64,000 nucleotides of DNA from Entonaema liquescens (Eukaryota > Ascomycota > Sordariomycetes > Xylariales > Xylariaceae), in contig CADCSX010000003.1 of the NCBI GenBank assembly GCA_902805475.1, positions 1,054,001 to 1,118,000 on the forward strand. The letters are read 5' to 3'. The position numbers and the translations under genes were made by a program. The notes under the pieces are model-generated. The model was not told the origin of the DNA. It was given only the letters and a program-made list of their open reading frames with translations, and made no database searches. Shown piece by piece: positions 12,081 through 24,374 of the stretch. Positions within the stretch are counted from its first letter, which is position 1. Every line of letters starts with the position of its first letter.

Positions 12081-14096
12081 AATACGCTGCTCAAACGTTC
12101 CTATCTGCTTCACATAATCTTTACTATAGCGGAAGGCCTATTAGTTGACATCATGAGTTGCAGCGGCGATCAAGGGGCTGGGGTTTGTAATTCGTAGGAC
12201 ATGGTAAGGTGTACGCGGCGAGTGAAGGCGAACTATAATAGCAGCCACTGACCTATGTTATGAGGTCAGCAAGCCGTCGCCCGACTTCTTACCGACTGTG
12301 GCAGTTTCGGCACCGTTCCGTGTATGCGCTTATCTCGAGGCATTTCGTGTAACTTAAGAGTCATCTGACGCATTTGGATGTCCTATACATACATGAGTGG
12401 TGGTGACATTTCTGAAAACTGATTGTTTGGAAGATATCGGGTTAAACACTCCGCTTCGAAACACACGCGGTGATCCTAAATATTTTCTTAACCCCCCCAC
12501 ACTTGATATTAACGTCATTTAGTGAAGATCTAAGAATTTGGAGATGTGATCGACAATATGAATGAAAGGGTCTACCTTATTGGAAAATGACATTTCTGGT
12601 CAAGTATCAGACCGAACGTTGTCATGTAGATATAGCAAGAATAAGCGTCTGCCGCATATGTGATAAGCCTAGCTGTGAATTCGCCATCGTAAAGGAGCCT
12701 ATGCAGCTCATTGACTAGAATTCTAAGTTGAAGATGCAAAAGGTTGAGCAGAAGTGGGGGTTGCTGACTTCTTAAAATGAGGGTTTCTCGAGTCAAACAC
12801 GGCGTGAATTTCCGGAAGCAGAGGCATGTGTTATTCCCAACATTATATGTATGCTGTACGACCAGATCTACATGCATCGCTATAACCCGGTGAAGGACAA
12901 ATCCAATCGCGTTTAAGACATCTAAGTTTGACATCCGGGGTGGGTAAGCTGCACGCCAATCTTATGTTGCCAGGCTTATACGCATGATCTCTTCGCGGCA
13001 AATGTAGGGTTCATGAGGCCACGAGGCTGCGCACCGAACCCGCGTAAGAGACGTGTTTAAGCGGCCTAGGCGCTAGTATCAGGTGTTAAACTGCAAGCGC
13101 ATGGAACCTCCCTATACCGGTGAGGAAAATACGGGTTGGTAAGTGGTGAAGTCTTCATCTGCCTTACCCCTATTATCCCGATAATGCCCGTGTTCTTATT
13201 ATTGATCTATAGCTCACCGTGCTAGCTGACAAAAAATAACTCAGCCATGATTAAGCTACTCCTCTTTCATGTGTGACGTTACTTGACAGGTAGTCTTCGC
13301 TAGGCTCAAGTAGGATTTAATATTGGCAAGATCGTATCTCATTTGCTAGAAGATCGGTACCAATGAGTTTCATATCAAATATTTTACGCCGGCAAAGGCG
13401 TTAAAATCTGGGCGGCTTGAAATTTATTTAGACACTCCCCATCCCTATCAGCAAACTAGAACTTTGGAGTTTTGCAAACATACTTTGAGATTTAGTTTGT
13501 CAGCCAATGGCAATATTACGCGAGCTAGTGATTAGCCTGTTATATAGGTGTCTACGTTTTAAGAGAACTATAAGTCTCTTTTATCTTGTCTGGAAGGTTG
13601 GCTACATTATTCTAATGTAAGTTTCTTCACGCCTTAGTAGTTGTCCTCAGCGCTGAACTTTATACCAGGCCTGAACTCATTACCTACCTAGGTACCTAGT
13701 GATATACCCCTGAAATAAAAATATGAGGGCATACATCAACGGCCCTCTGAATGAAGCTTTCACATCGAACAATTCGAGTTAATATAGTTCACGTAAGCTA
13801 AATAGCCAATGCAATTAAGACCCGTCTATGTGTCTATGGGGAGTTCCTAGACACACACTAATTACAATCTTACCCATCACATGTCACGAATTCGTACGGT
13901 TACGTGGTAGTATACAAGTTTCAAATATCTGAAAAATATTGGATGCTCATATAACCCCTCAAAGCTAGCTGCCAATTCCATGACGTTTCGTGGCTTAGGT
14001 ATACACTTTTGAAGCGAGCAGAATTTAATACATTTTAGCTAGGATTATAAGGCTTGGATTGAAGTCTATATTTGCCCTTATACCTTCAAACAACTG

Positions 14097-14124
14097 CTCC
14101 AAAGTTGATTACTTCACTTTGGAG
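14097..14124. repeat. Perfect inverted repeat, 9-bp arms, 10-bp loop
   Basis: Arms CTCCAAAGT and ACTTTGGAG. It lies about 620 bp from the 3' end of the membrane-protein gene. Function unknown. Confidence 0.8.
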
Positions 14125-14746
14125 TGCCTAGCTCATAGCATGGACTATATTTTCCAGTCCAATGGGCAGAAGCAGGTTCAAAATCAGGTTGTATGTCTCG
14201 AAGCAGGTGTATACTAAAACTGTACGTTTTACGGAGATCCTTGTTTTATGAATTCAAAGATTGTCTTTCTTGTGTTCCATTAAGCGTACAACATTGCTCA
14301 TGTGAGTATTAAGACCTGCAAGCCATGTTTTCTCATGTACCTCACCGACAAACCCGTAGATCGCACGATGTCACCGTCGCTATTTTGTCTACCTAAAAGA
14401 TTTGATAAAAATCATCGCATAGTATAGGTATTAGTTGCATAGGGTGCAGTAAGGTATGCCTGACCATGTGAGAAACCAACCCTAACCTTCACCGCTTGTG
14501 ATATATCATATCCTAAGCTTGAAACCAGTTTTCGTAGCATTCTTCCCCTTGACGAAAGTTCTTCACAACGCACGTGGATAAGTTGGACAGCGTTGTTGAA
14601 TAGTCGCTCATCGGTGTAGAATCTACCAATGATATTAGAAAGACCCTTCCACCGAGTTGTCAAGTATTGTCATTGCCGTAAATATGTATCCAATCAGACT
14701 TGTGGACTCTTTTGTATGGTCGAACCGGCCCGACCCGAGAGTTCGC

Positions 14747-15811
14747 CTAACTTCCTGACCGGTTCTCCGTGAACACGGCTACATTCTGAAAGAGGGTAGC
14801 TAGTCCAGTTATAAGTGGGATGAGCTGACCGGTGCTCTTTAAAGTATTGACTCCCTCGACGTGGCTCCAGAGTAATGCTAGCTCGACCATTAAAACGAAG
14901 AAGACCAAGGTTATGATTTGCGTAGTTATTATGGCAAAGTTTCCCATAGAGGTCATTTCGCCCGACGAGGGGGTAGAGAGCCGCAGTTCGAATGTCGTCC
15001 TCTCGGGAAGCAATAGCCATCTTAACGACTCGGAGAAGTTCCTCCCCCTAAGTTGAGTCATGCCGTACCATGACCTGTAGGCTGTATTGCATAATGTAAC
15101 TAAGAAAGCGAGTAATGTCGTCACCTTACTAAAAGTGACAAACCATCCCAAGAGGTATACTCTGGAGAAGAAGAAGACAAACGGTGTGCATGGAAGTTCG
15201 TCCTTGAAGCGGGATATTAGTATTTCCATAGTGATAATGGGTTCTCAAAGTGGTAACTCTTATTTACTTACCAGAATATGAACGCCCAGAAACCAGAACC
15301 AAATACCCACTGCTGAGAATCCGAGACTGGAAGCCGCCGAGAGGTAACTAGTAATCACCGCAGGGCTAGTCTGCAGTGAAGCAGTAATAAGACTGGTCGT
15401 CTGTGATGTCAAGCCGCCACCAGCGCCAAAAATGAGCGAGATAAATATATCAATGCTGTATAGATGGCCAGAAGTCTCTAATGTTGCTAGCTTCCAGAGG
15501 ATCGTCACCAACATTCCCAGCTGAAATGTATTTAACGCGACCCAACTGTGCGTCTAAGGTATAAAAGTGCATTAGAACATTGCTGTACGAGATAGCTGAG
15601 TACATTAGGTAGGTATGTAGAGTCTTACCACCATTCTTGGGCAACGATGATATGCCACGATCAGACTGAGCCACTGCAAGTATGAACCTAGTCTAATGCC
15701 TAAGCCGTAGAGGTTATCATCCCCATCAACACTGCAACCGAGCGTCTGACCCTGTACAGCGGCATGTTGGGAAAGAGCAGCCAGAAGAGGCGGTGACTGT
15801 TTCGTATGCAT
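14747..15811 (-). CDS. Polytopic fungal membrane protein of unknown function
   Basis: Three exons, 15811-15629, 15553-15272 and 15202-14747, all joined in phase 0, give 306 residues. The first exon has the sequence LYGLGIRLGSYLQW, the hallmark I associate with a widespread but unnamed family of ascomycete multi-pass membrane proteins. The C-terminus STGQLIPLITGL fits the same family. About six to seven hydrophobic helices can be counted. The first intron contains an inverted copy of the dispersed ACCTACCTA motif. No enzyme or transporter motif is visible, so function cannot be assigned; plasma or internal membrane location is inference from the helices. Confidence 0.78.
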
Positions 15812-16427
15812 ATCTATAATCTAGACCTTGTGGTTGGAGTGACTGAGAGTAAGTTCGTCCGATGAGGACTTCTGCATCATACATGTGCAACACCGTCAAG
15901 GCATATACTTGCTTTAGATGTCCTTTATGTATGAATATTGAGGCTTTAAACGTACGAAATCTATAGTGGTGGCAGAGGCGGACTTGTGCTACACTAGCGG
16001 AACTGACTCCAATGATTTCTTATAGGAGAAATGAGCTGCAGTTTTATCACGGCGCATAGACAGGTACCTTTAATTGGCCGCTTGTAATCGGTAGTTTGGG
16101 CAATTTGGGGGTGATCCTATACATCTTACACTACGACGAGAGTATTCGCCTGAAGTAACATGATAAATCATAATGCTCTCAGAGGAATGTAGCTATGATC
16201 TTCATAAGAGCCTTGTCTACCTAAAGGATAACATTAAATTTGTGTTATTCGTAGTATGCTCTCAGCCCAAGTCTTCCTCTAGGGTATGGGAGTAGCCGCA
16301 TCTTATTTAGTGCCCAAGGCCCCAGATAGCGAAATACGAGCCAGCGAATTCTTGCTTATGTGTATCTTTGGCTCAGTTCCAAAGCCACATGCTATTTCAC
16401 TTGTTGCTATTTCAAACAGTCTAGAAA
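15812..16427. other. Divergent intergenic region
   Basis: Shared 5' region between the minus-strand membrane protein and the plus-strand NLR-like gene, so it must hold both promoters. No separate gene. A frame beginning at 16286 lies out of phase with the NLR exon and is rejected as its start. Confidence 0.5.
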
Positions 16428-19400
16428 ATGTCAGCTACTCATCCTGCGTCATCATCCTTGGAGACCTTCTGCCCAAGTCAATCCCCAAAAAATCCCGTAT
16501 CTACTACGGTGGTAGATAAGATCATCCAGGAATACCGAAGTAAGCTTAGTGGTGACGAGTTGAGTGCGATCTTACAAGTTCATGATGCTAAGTTCGTCCT
16601 CGGACGTTGGCAGTCAGACTTAAGATTGCTGAGCAAAAAGCACCCTAAACTCGACGCCATTATCCAAGGCTACGACAGATTTATGACTCTGTGGACCATA
16701 CTTGGTGCCGCATCTCCAGAGCTGGGGTGCTTGCTCTGGGGGAGCTTGGAACTAGTAAGGACTGTAAGTTGAAACCTTCGACCCACAGTCCGCGAGGATG
16801 GGAAGCTTTGGCATAACGACGTATATGCTAAATAAAAGTAAGTAGAAGTCAAAAATTGCCAGAGATATTCAAGATACTATGGAAGAAATACTTATCGAGT
16901 TCTGTGAGCTTGCACCACATCTTGGAGAGTACGATTGTATTTTCAGTGGGCTCAAGAACTCGAATACAATACAAAATGCAATACTTAATATCTATAGAGC
17001 GGCGCTGGATTTCTTCTACGAAGCAAATAAATGGATTAACAATTGCCCTACTGGTTAGTATTTCTACCCCGTTTTAGCATAGGGGGATATTCTCCAAGGT
17101 AGTACATGCTAATAAGGCATCTAACCAGGTATTCTTCGCTGTGGCCCCAAGCCACAACCGGTGCAAGTTCGAGCCAGCATCGAGAAATATAAGAAAGCTA
17201 GGACGGACCTGGAAGTAGCCATCCCGCTTGCCAGTCTTAATCTTCATCGTGGATGGCATCAAGAAATCAAGGACATGATTACCAAGGCCGCGACTCAACC
17301 ATTGGGGTCACTTCCCTGTCGATTTATCCCATACTCCAATAACCCTCGGTACATACGACGTAATGACATTCAAAATATAATGCAAACAGTCTTGTCGGAT
17401 GGACAAGCTGGTCAGGCATCTTTTGCGTTATACGGGACTGGGGGAGCTGGAAAAACTCAGATTGCTCTACAATACATTCACGATCATCTAGATCGATATC
17501 CAGCGGTTTTCTGGATGGCTGCTGATTCCCTTCCCATACTTAGCCAGTCTTATGTTAACGCAGCGAAACAGCTCCAGATTCAACAAAATGAATCTTCACG
17601 CGACCATGACACAGTTGTTCAATTATTCAACTCATGGCTAAGTCACACTTCTACGAACTGGATCATTGTTTACGATAATGCAGATGACTTAAATGTTCTT
17701 CGGCCATTCTGGCCACCAACCCATAGAGGCACAGTTATTATCACTAGTAGGGACCCTGCCTCGGCGAGACTAGCGATGTCTAGTGCTCACGTTCCTTCAA
17801 TGACTGAGGAAGAGGGGCTCGACTTATTCTTGCTAACTGTACAAGCTTCCCGGATAGACAAAGTCAAGGAGATGTTGAACAAGCTAGGTATCTACGCGCT
17901 CCCAGTTTCGGTATATGTATAAGTCTAACTATTGTGTAGGACATCTACCCCTGGCAATACACCAAGCTGCCAATTTTATAGCCGAGCGAGGCTGTAGCAT
18001 AGAGGACTTTCTCGAAGTTTACACCGAATCCTTGAATGATGAAACGATATTTACCAGTCTCGATACTGACTCCCCTAATTTATTCTATGCGCATTCTCTC
18101 GCCACTGTCTGGAAGTCCTCTATTGAAAAGCTGACCCCTGAATCCGCGACCCTACTATCAATTTTGTCTTATCTCGACCCTGGCGGGATACCCGAGGCAA
18201 TAATACGTAACGGGGCGTGTACTTGTAATGGAGTTGGATTTATTTCAAGTGCAGGTTCTTATACCATTGCGGTAAAAGAACTACTCCGCACTGGACTCAT
18301 CTGGAAAACGAATAAATCGCAGAGTAATCTCGAGAAGCATCCTGGGTCGGAATCAGCATGCATCATTGGCCTACACCAGCTGGTAAAAGAAGTGGCTTTC
18401 CACCACCAACCGCTCGCTCTTCGGAACCAAACATTCAAAACCGCTGTTGGGAGTTGTCTAGGAGCCTTTCCACACCCCGCGGGGCCAAACCCTTCGCTCG
18501 AGGGTCGATGGTCCGAGTGTGAACTATGCTTACCACATGTGTTAGCATTGAATGCTCGCTATATGAGCTCACCTAGAATTGCTGCGGATTTACGCTTAGC
18601 AGAACTCTTTCTATACGCTGGGTGGTACCTTTATGAGAAACGGGTTCCCGAAGCGGCACTTCCCCTCTTGACGACTGCCCGCATAATTTGCGACACGGAG
18701 AATTGCGACGCAGAGTGGTTCCTGAGGTCGAGGATCCTCAGTGCACTCGGATACGTTATCTTCCAGTGTTCTATGTATCAAGAATCCGAAGATTGTTTTC
18801 GAAAAGCGCTCGCCATCCAGCTAGAACATGCTAAATCTGACGACATCTCTCTTGCACATGGGTATAAGGACTTAGCTCTACCGGTAACGGCCCAAGGCCA
18901 ATATGAAAAAGCTATCAAACTGCAGAAAAGAGCGTTAGGGATTGCTGAAAAGAACGGCCATGGAACTAGTACCCACTGTGGTATGCTATTTCATATCTAT
19001 CATAATATGGCACGTACCTACGAAGCGTCTGGAAACGCCAAAGAGGCAATCCGTCTGCATCTCATCCAAGGCGACGAGGCTGGGAGCAGCTTTCGAATAG
19101 AGGTGAGCGAAACCAGCGCCGTGCACTTGTATGGCGTTGGGAACTGTCATCTACTACTTGGGAATCAGGAAAAGGGGTTGGAGTATCATTATCGCGCACT
19201 TGAGATTCGACGGAAACTCTTCGGTGAACGCCACTTTTACTATGGCATTTCGCTACACAAAATAGGATGCATCAGGTGTCTCGCCGGCGACTACACTCCG
19301 GCTCAAGAGGCACTGGTATCGGCCAAGTGCATTTTCTCAAATGCCTCCAGTTCACAGCGAGAACTCAGCCGGACTTTGTACTATCTTTCCAGGGTCTATA

Positions 19401-19558
19401 TTCAATTAGGTCAAGGAGATCAAGCCATGAAGTACTGGGATGCTGCTTGGACATTAAGAACGGAGTTGACGGGAGAAGAAAGACTGGTGAATGAGGAACT
19501 TCATATGAAAGACGAAACGGAGGGGTTTGACAGGTTGGTGACCTATATATATGCGTGA
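16428..19558 (+). CDS. NLR-like STAND protein: DUF7708-like N-terminus, NB-ARC, TPR
   Basis: Four exons in phase: 16428-16763, 16849-17053, 17129-17887 and 17940-19558, giving 972 residues. Residues 1-~180 resemble the helical N-terminal domain of fungal STAND proteins (PELGCLLWGSLELV). The NB-ARC ATPase has P-loop GTGGAGKT (283-290), Walker B-like IIVYDNADD (~359-367), sensor GTVIITSRD and the GHLPLA motif (~433), restored exactly by removing the third intron. After a winged-helix-like part come tetratricopeptide repeats (e.g. DISLAHGYKDLA, YYGISLHKIGC). Fungal proteins of this design are thought to act in non-self recognition or programmed cell death after ligand binding to the repeats. All exons are open, so the gene looks intact. 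The TPR copies here are moderately diverged, not recently amplified. Confidence 0.9.
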
Positions 19559-20214
19559 CCCGGCTATATATAGGGATCAAAAACTATGGAAGATTATATA
19601 TGAGTTGAAACTATCATTCCTCATACATTATATCTTTCAGGAAAGTGGTAATCCCCAGTTCGGACAAGAGTAGGAGTCTGAACTGATAGATGTAGTAATG
19701 GCTCCTTTAACCACGGCCCCTTTTCAAAATAGGGGGCGGGGATCCACTCTTTGTATAGGCATACTAGCTAGCGTAAATAAGACACTTAGAATATCATAAC
19801 AGGTCTCTCCTATTATTACTAAATGGTAACTACATTATAACAATTATAGAATCAAATGTTGAAATAAGTGGTCAAGGGACTACTTAAGGTACTAGTACAT
19901 GATGTCTCGGCGTAGAATATATATATAAGAAGGACCTCCCTCCTACTCATACAGTTGATAGACTAAGTCAATATACAAGTACAGCTCATATACTGTATCT
20001 TTCAGCACCAAATATTATGTTTATGTCTAAGGCATGATCCCACCTCTCATTGACCATAAACTCTGGGGATTCCGTGATCGCATCTACTCTCATACATAAT
20101 AGCTGAATGTAAGGAAATCATCTTGCCATAGTGCTAGCTATGTAAAACCCACGTGATGGCGCAACGTGGAAAGATCCTTTATTCCATGGAACTTTAGAGA
20201 CAGGCTGTCGATGT
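19559..20214. other. Convergent intergenic spacer
   Basis: 3' flanks of the NLR-like gene and of the broken rhodopsin-like gene. Several TATATA stretches, no gene seen. Confidence 0.5.
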
Positions 20215-21540
20215 CTATGGGAAGCCCGCATGTGGTACATTTAAGCTCTTACTAGGCCAAGTACTGAAAGATTTGATTGTCCCGTGTTCATGGATGCCGC
20301 TAGGACCGCTGATTGTTGGTGCTGCTGCTGAGTTCCGCGCGATTTGGCTATTGCTACTGCGCAGAAAGGACAACTCTATGAAGCTCCTTACACTGCGCAT
20401 TAAACCACCCGCTTCGAACAAGGCTGAGAATACTCGCAACGACGGCAGGTTTACAGCGATGAGTGCTATTCCGGCCTCAAGCATGGTATAGAAGAACGAT
20501 TGAGTCACAAGGCCTAGGTAATGTCGGCATTGAGTCAGCAAAATAAGTTCCTTGTTTATAATCAGCAGTAAACCCACGCTCATGATCGGTATAGAGGAGG
20601 TGATTTGGACCTCCAAGCTCGATTTTGATATATTGTACCATTCGAGCAATCGAAGCACCTAGGCCCCTGAGTTATAAGTCAATAAACCGATTGGGCATTA
20701 AGACTTATCGTCGAGGTACTTACACGAAAGCCAGAAGGAACACGCCAATTATGGACAGTTTTCTCCGTAGAGTTGTCTGGAGATGTAAGATCTGTATGGT
20801 GTCTCGATTAGCAACTAGAAGCTAGATGGGCAATTCCCAAGTGAAGGCCAACGCACGTCAGGTACCGGAAGAACCACGATCCAGATATCCAATAGAAAAT
20901 CGGAAATTACGAGCCCGTATAGAAAGGGGAACGAAATAGTGCAATATTAGACATAGGTGCCATCCCATAGCGCAGAGAAGTGTGTACCGCATTAGAAACC
21001 CGTTAGGAACTGGAAAATGAGAAGTCAGTACATCTAGGGAGATTTGAGACCAGGCAGAAACAGGGATCATTAGTCAAGCAATCAAGAGCGAAGGAGAGGT
21101 GCTCGATTCTCACCACATTATCTGTTTTGCCCATTGCTTCTATCTGCTCAGGTGTAAAATCATGGCTAGAGTAGCCCAGCACTTTGTTATGAACCACTGT
21201 GAGTGTGCAACGGTTAACTATATCGATCTTATCCGTTGGCTTACCTACCTAGATTTGGGGACATGACGTAATGACGAACACGCAAATCGATGCTCCAATA
21301 TAGGAAAGCTAAAGCCACCATCATATCATCCATTGTCAGCAATGATATCTATTGAGTGTTATGCGATATAAGCTGTATAGTTGCCTACTTACCAGAGCAA
21401 GGCCAGCAAACCAATCGTCGGCCAGTAATGGTAGTCCGTACCGCTTGCGTGCTAAAAACCGGAGGCCGACGGCGATGGTCGATAAGCCCATCAATGAGGC
21501 CAGCAAGAGCCAACACGCCCTCCTTAGAAGAATCTGACAT
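20215..21540 (-). pseudogene. Broken fungal rhodopsin-like (PTH11-type) integral membrane protein gene
   Basis: Pieces of the fungal rhodopsin-like domain can be read in order: MSDSSKEGVLALAGL and GLSTIAVGLRFLARKRYG..LLADDWF (exon 21540-21393), YIGASICVFVIT, the loop SSHDFTPEQIEAMGK, CGTHFSALWDGTYV, LYGLVISDFLLDIW with IVVLPVP, LRRKLSIIGVFLLAF, GASIARMVQYIKIEL, and EAGIALIAVNLPSL. These are the usual landmarks from N- to C-terminus. It is damaged: the first exon needs removal of one base at the CCC run 21487-21489, in-frame TAA codons lie at 20947-20949 and 20992-20994, and the third-helix segment (normally K-hydrophobic-FYRRIF) is not found. The family are candidate surface receptors. Two stops plus a missing segment favour a true pseudogene over sequencing error alone. 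Confidence 0.75.
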
Positions 21541-22310
21541 GACGGGGGGCTAGATGGTTCAAGAGTTCGGCTTCAAAATAGCATTTGCATTCATGGAATC
21601 GCATGAGCAAGCTTCTATGGATAGAATCATTCGAGTTGCTTGAAGGATAGCTTGCCACTGAGCACGGGGAGGGAATATTGGATGTCCCTTACTTCATGGT
21701 CAGCCTAACAACGTGCTACGGTGCGCGGGGTCTCACTCGGGACCCCCCGGAACAAAGAATCTGCTTTGTATGTATAGGTAGCCATCCTGTTTAGAGTTCC
21801 TTGTAGAGCAACAAAATTGCTTCTTGCTCTACATCATAACGCGACGACAGTGGAGCCCTAAATTGACAATGATGTGTAGGGTTCAAGCCCGGCAGCAACA
21901 TCATTATACCGCGCTTGAATATAAAACTCGGATCGTGTATTCTAACGAGTTATTACTGACTAAAGGGAAGACAAGACAAATGTCTTATATTGCTTGCATT
22001 GGAGGACCAATGGCGTGCGTTACACTAAACATTTTAACAGTCGAGTGGCAGTAAGCTTTAAATAATAACCTCTGCTGTTAGCTGTTAGCGAACCATTTTC
22101 ATCTTTAGTGATACAGGGCTATACACCCGTCCTACCACGACGAGGGATTTCACTCAATAGTAAGTCCGTGTACAACACACCAAGGTCGTAGGCTGTCTAT
22201 ATAATACTTAAGTCGGGCTCGCTGCTTTGGCTCGTATATTAACTCGGCATCCCATCGACCCGCCAAAAAGCCCTACTCATCACTATCGTCAGGTATAGCT
22301 ACCCATAAAC
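21541..22310. other. Intergenic region with TATA-bearing promoter at its right end
   Basis: No gene seen. The right part is the promoter of the small cysteine peptide gene. Confidence 0.5.
22198..22204 (+). promoter_or_regulatory. Candidate TATA box of the cysteine-tail peptide gene
   Basis: TATATAA about 107 bp upstream of the ATG at 22311, in a C/T-rich context. Position fits a fungal TATA-type, strongly regulated promoter; not verified. Confidence 0.45.
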
Positions 22311-22598
22311 ATGCAGTTTCACACATCCATACTTACCATTCTAGCCTCTCTGGCTATTATGGCAAGCTCTTTGCCGACTCCTATTCAGGATAAAGGTACA
22401 TATTTTCCCTCCTCTTTGATTTCCAAATGATCAAGGCTAACCATTTATATTTTAGGAGCCATCCTTCACGCCGAGCATTCTAAGAGGATTCCATGTCCTC
22501 CTGCCGATAGTAAGGTCACGGGTGAAGATGATAAGCGCGACACGGGTGCCATAGATGGCACGGATGGGGGCGATTGTTGTTGTTGTTGCTCTGCTTAA
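22311..22598 (+). CDS. Small secreted peptide precursor ending in five consecutive cysteines
   Basis: Two exons, 22311-22395 and 22456-22598, give 75 residues. The 60-bp intron has clean GTACAT..TTTTAG borders and splits a Gly codon. The product has a strong signal peptide (MQFHTSILTILASLAIMASS, cleavage near SLP). Two Kex2-type sites follow (SKR/IP and DKR/DT). The C-terminal peptide is acidic and Gly-rich and closes with GGDCCCCCSA. Only one other cysteine is present (IPCPP). No known family. The dibasic spacing resembles fungal secreted peptide precursors; the Cys5 tail could bind metal, be lipidated or form disulfides. It is too short to appear in ordinary gene calls, but signal peptide, intron phase and TATA box agree. 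Confidence 0.68.
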
Positions 22599-23231
22599 CG
22601 TCTGAGCGAATGAGCATGGCATGCAGCATCTTAGATTGTCCGGTTCATGTTATCGACGGTGCTACTAGGCAAAATTTCCGTCGGTATATCTCGGCGAAGA
22701 CCAGCTAAGGATATACGTTGGCTTTCTCGCCTATCGTATCGGATGTAATCTCTTCTTACCAAACTGAGTGGGCAATGAATTAAAGAGTTTCCAAGGTCTA
22801 AAAGATTAACGGTAAATGAAAAAGACATTGGCACATACGGAGCCTATAAGGGCGGTGCTGAGAATGAGTAAAACTCGATTCCATCGTACCGATAGGCATG
22901 CCTGGGAGATGAGAAGGAGAGCCTTTCTCTTCAATATCGGATCCCTCCTGAGATATCAGGATGTAATCAACAGTCATCGTGATAGGTAGTGACGCTTAGA
23001 CGAAGATTCGAAGTATAGTAACGTAAATAAATACAAAGTACTTGTAAATGCGAAGGAAAACATCGGAAGCGGTCTAGTTAACTCATAGCAACATTTATAA
23101 GACAGAGAGACGAACTAACACGTTACACCGCGGCGTTAGAGTTACCCACTCTTCCTTTGAAATCCTTCCACTCCACAACATTGTCTTCCCACTTTTTCTC
23201 TCCTCCATTACATTTTCCATTGCATAAAACC
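22599..23231. other. Intergenic region
   Basis: 3' flank of the peptide gene and promoter of the hydrolase. The last 80 bases are C/T-rich, as in highly used fungal 5' UTRs. No gene seen. Confidence 0.5.
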
Positions 23232-24374
23232 ATGGCAGGAATACGGATCCAAGAAGGCAAAGCGTCTTTCAAAATCCTGTTGATCGATGAGCCATGTTTC
23301 ACTTATTACAAGATCATTGGTGACCTCTCAAGCGGCAGTCCTCCGGTCGTTGTAGCCCATGGTGGGCCTGGCGCCGGACATGAGTATCTCCTCACGTTTG
23401 TAGATCTCTGGCAAACATATGGCCTTCCGGTAGTCTTCTACGACCAGATAGGCTGTGCCGCCTCTACGCATCTACCACAAACAGCTGGCGACCAATCTTT
23501 TTGGCAAGAGCAGCTCTTTCAAGATGAGCTAGACAATTTGCTAGACCACCTTAATCTGCGCCGCGACCCTGGCTTTCATTTCCTCGGTCAAAGTTGGGGA
23601 GGCATGCTTGGCGCGGGCTTCGCAGCCCGTCGGCCCCAGGGGCTTCGCAGACTGGTTCTCGCTAGTGCGCTTGCGAGCAAGGAGCTTGCTACTCGAGGCA
23701 CTCTGCTGCTAAGAGAGCAGATGCCGCTGGACATGCAGAAGGCCCTTAATGAGGCTGAGGAGAAGGGCGAATATGATAGTCCCGCTTACAAGGAAGCGCT
23801 AGACTTCTACTACCGGAAGCACGTGTGCCGCGCCGATCCGTTTCCGCCGGCGGAATTGCTGCCGGCTTTGAAGAACCTGACTGAGGACACGACAGTATAT
23901 CGTACAATGTGAGTTATGCTCCACTCTCCTGCTGGGATTTTCCATTGCGATCACATAGAAAGGAATAATCAAGATGTAGTGCTGCATCTAGAGCATTTCC
24001 AAGCCTTGCCTTTTCAACTCCCCACCCACGCTCCCCCTTTCTATTCCCCCGAGCAGACACATTATTACTAAGTGGTACCTGCTTCTAACTCATCTAGGAA
24101 CGGCCCGTCGCCTCTTACAGCAGATGGTTCGTTGGATAGCTGGACTGTTATCCCCCGTCTTTCCAAAATTAACGCTCCGACGCTCGTCTATAATGGGGAA
24201 TACGATACTTCGCACGACATCACCCAGGTCCCTTTTTTCAACCTTATCCCACGGGTTCGCTGGATTACTTTCCCAAATGGTGGCCACATGTGTCATTTGG
24301 AAAAGGGGCTGCGAGAGAGGATTCTTAAGGTTGTTGGCGAGTTTCTGACGCAGAAGGAAATTGACGGGCAATGA
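23232..24374 (+). CDS. Proline iminopeptidase-like alpha/beta hydrolase (peptidase S33)
   Basis: Two exons, 23232-23908 and 24098-24374, joined in phase 2, give 317 residues. Start chosen at the ATG in a strong context (AAAACCATGGCAGG); an in-frame ATG 25 codons upstream lies in a C/T-rich leader and is less likely. Motifs: oxyanion HGGPG (43-47), nucleophile elbow GQSWGG (Ser121), acid in YNGEYD, histidine in NGGHMCH. Length and order match proline iminopeptidases, which release N-terminal proline from peptides. Fungal members are often cytosolic and some act on other small amides or esters. No signal peptide. All catalytic residues are present, so likely active. Confidence 0.9.

Larger units (their letters stand above)
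11517..14746. other. 3.2-kb gene desert
   Basis: Only scattered short frames. A 120-codon minus frame at 12572-12934 has no motif and no flanking splice logic. The region contains two perfect inverted repeats (12059-12080 and 14097-14124) and one copy of the TACCTACCTAGGTACCTA-type motif at 13681-13698. No RNA gene recognised. Confidence 0.5.

Noticed and set aside
12572..12934. 120-codon minus-strand frame
   Set aside because: No motif, no splice partner, composition near random.
21866..21890. GGTTCAAGCCC string resembling a tRNA B box
   Set aside because: No A box or pairing stems at tRNA distance.
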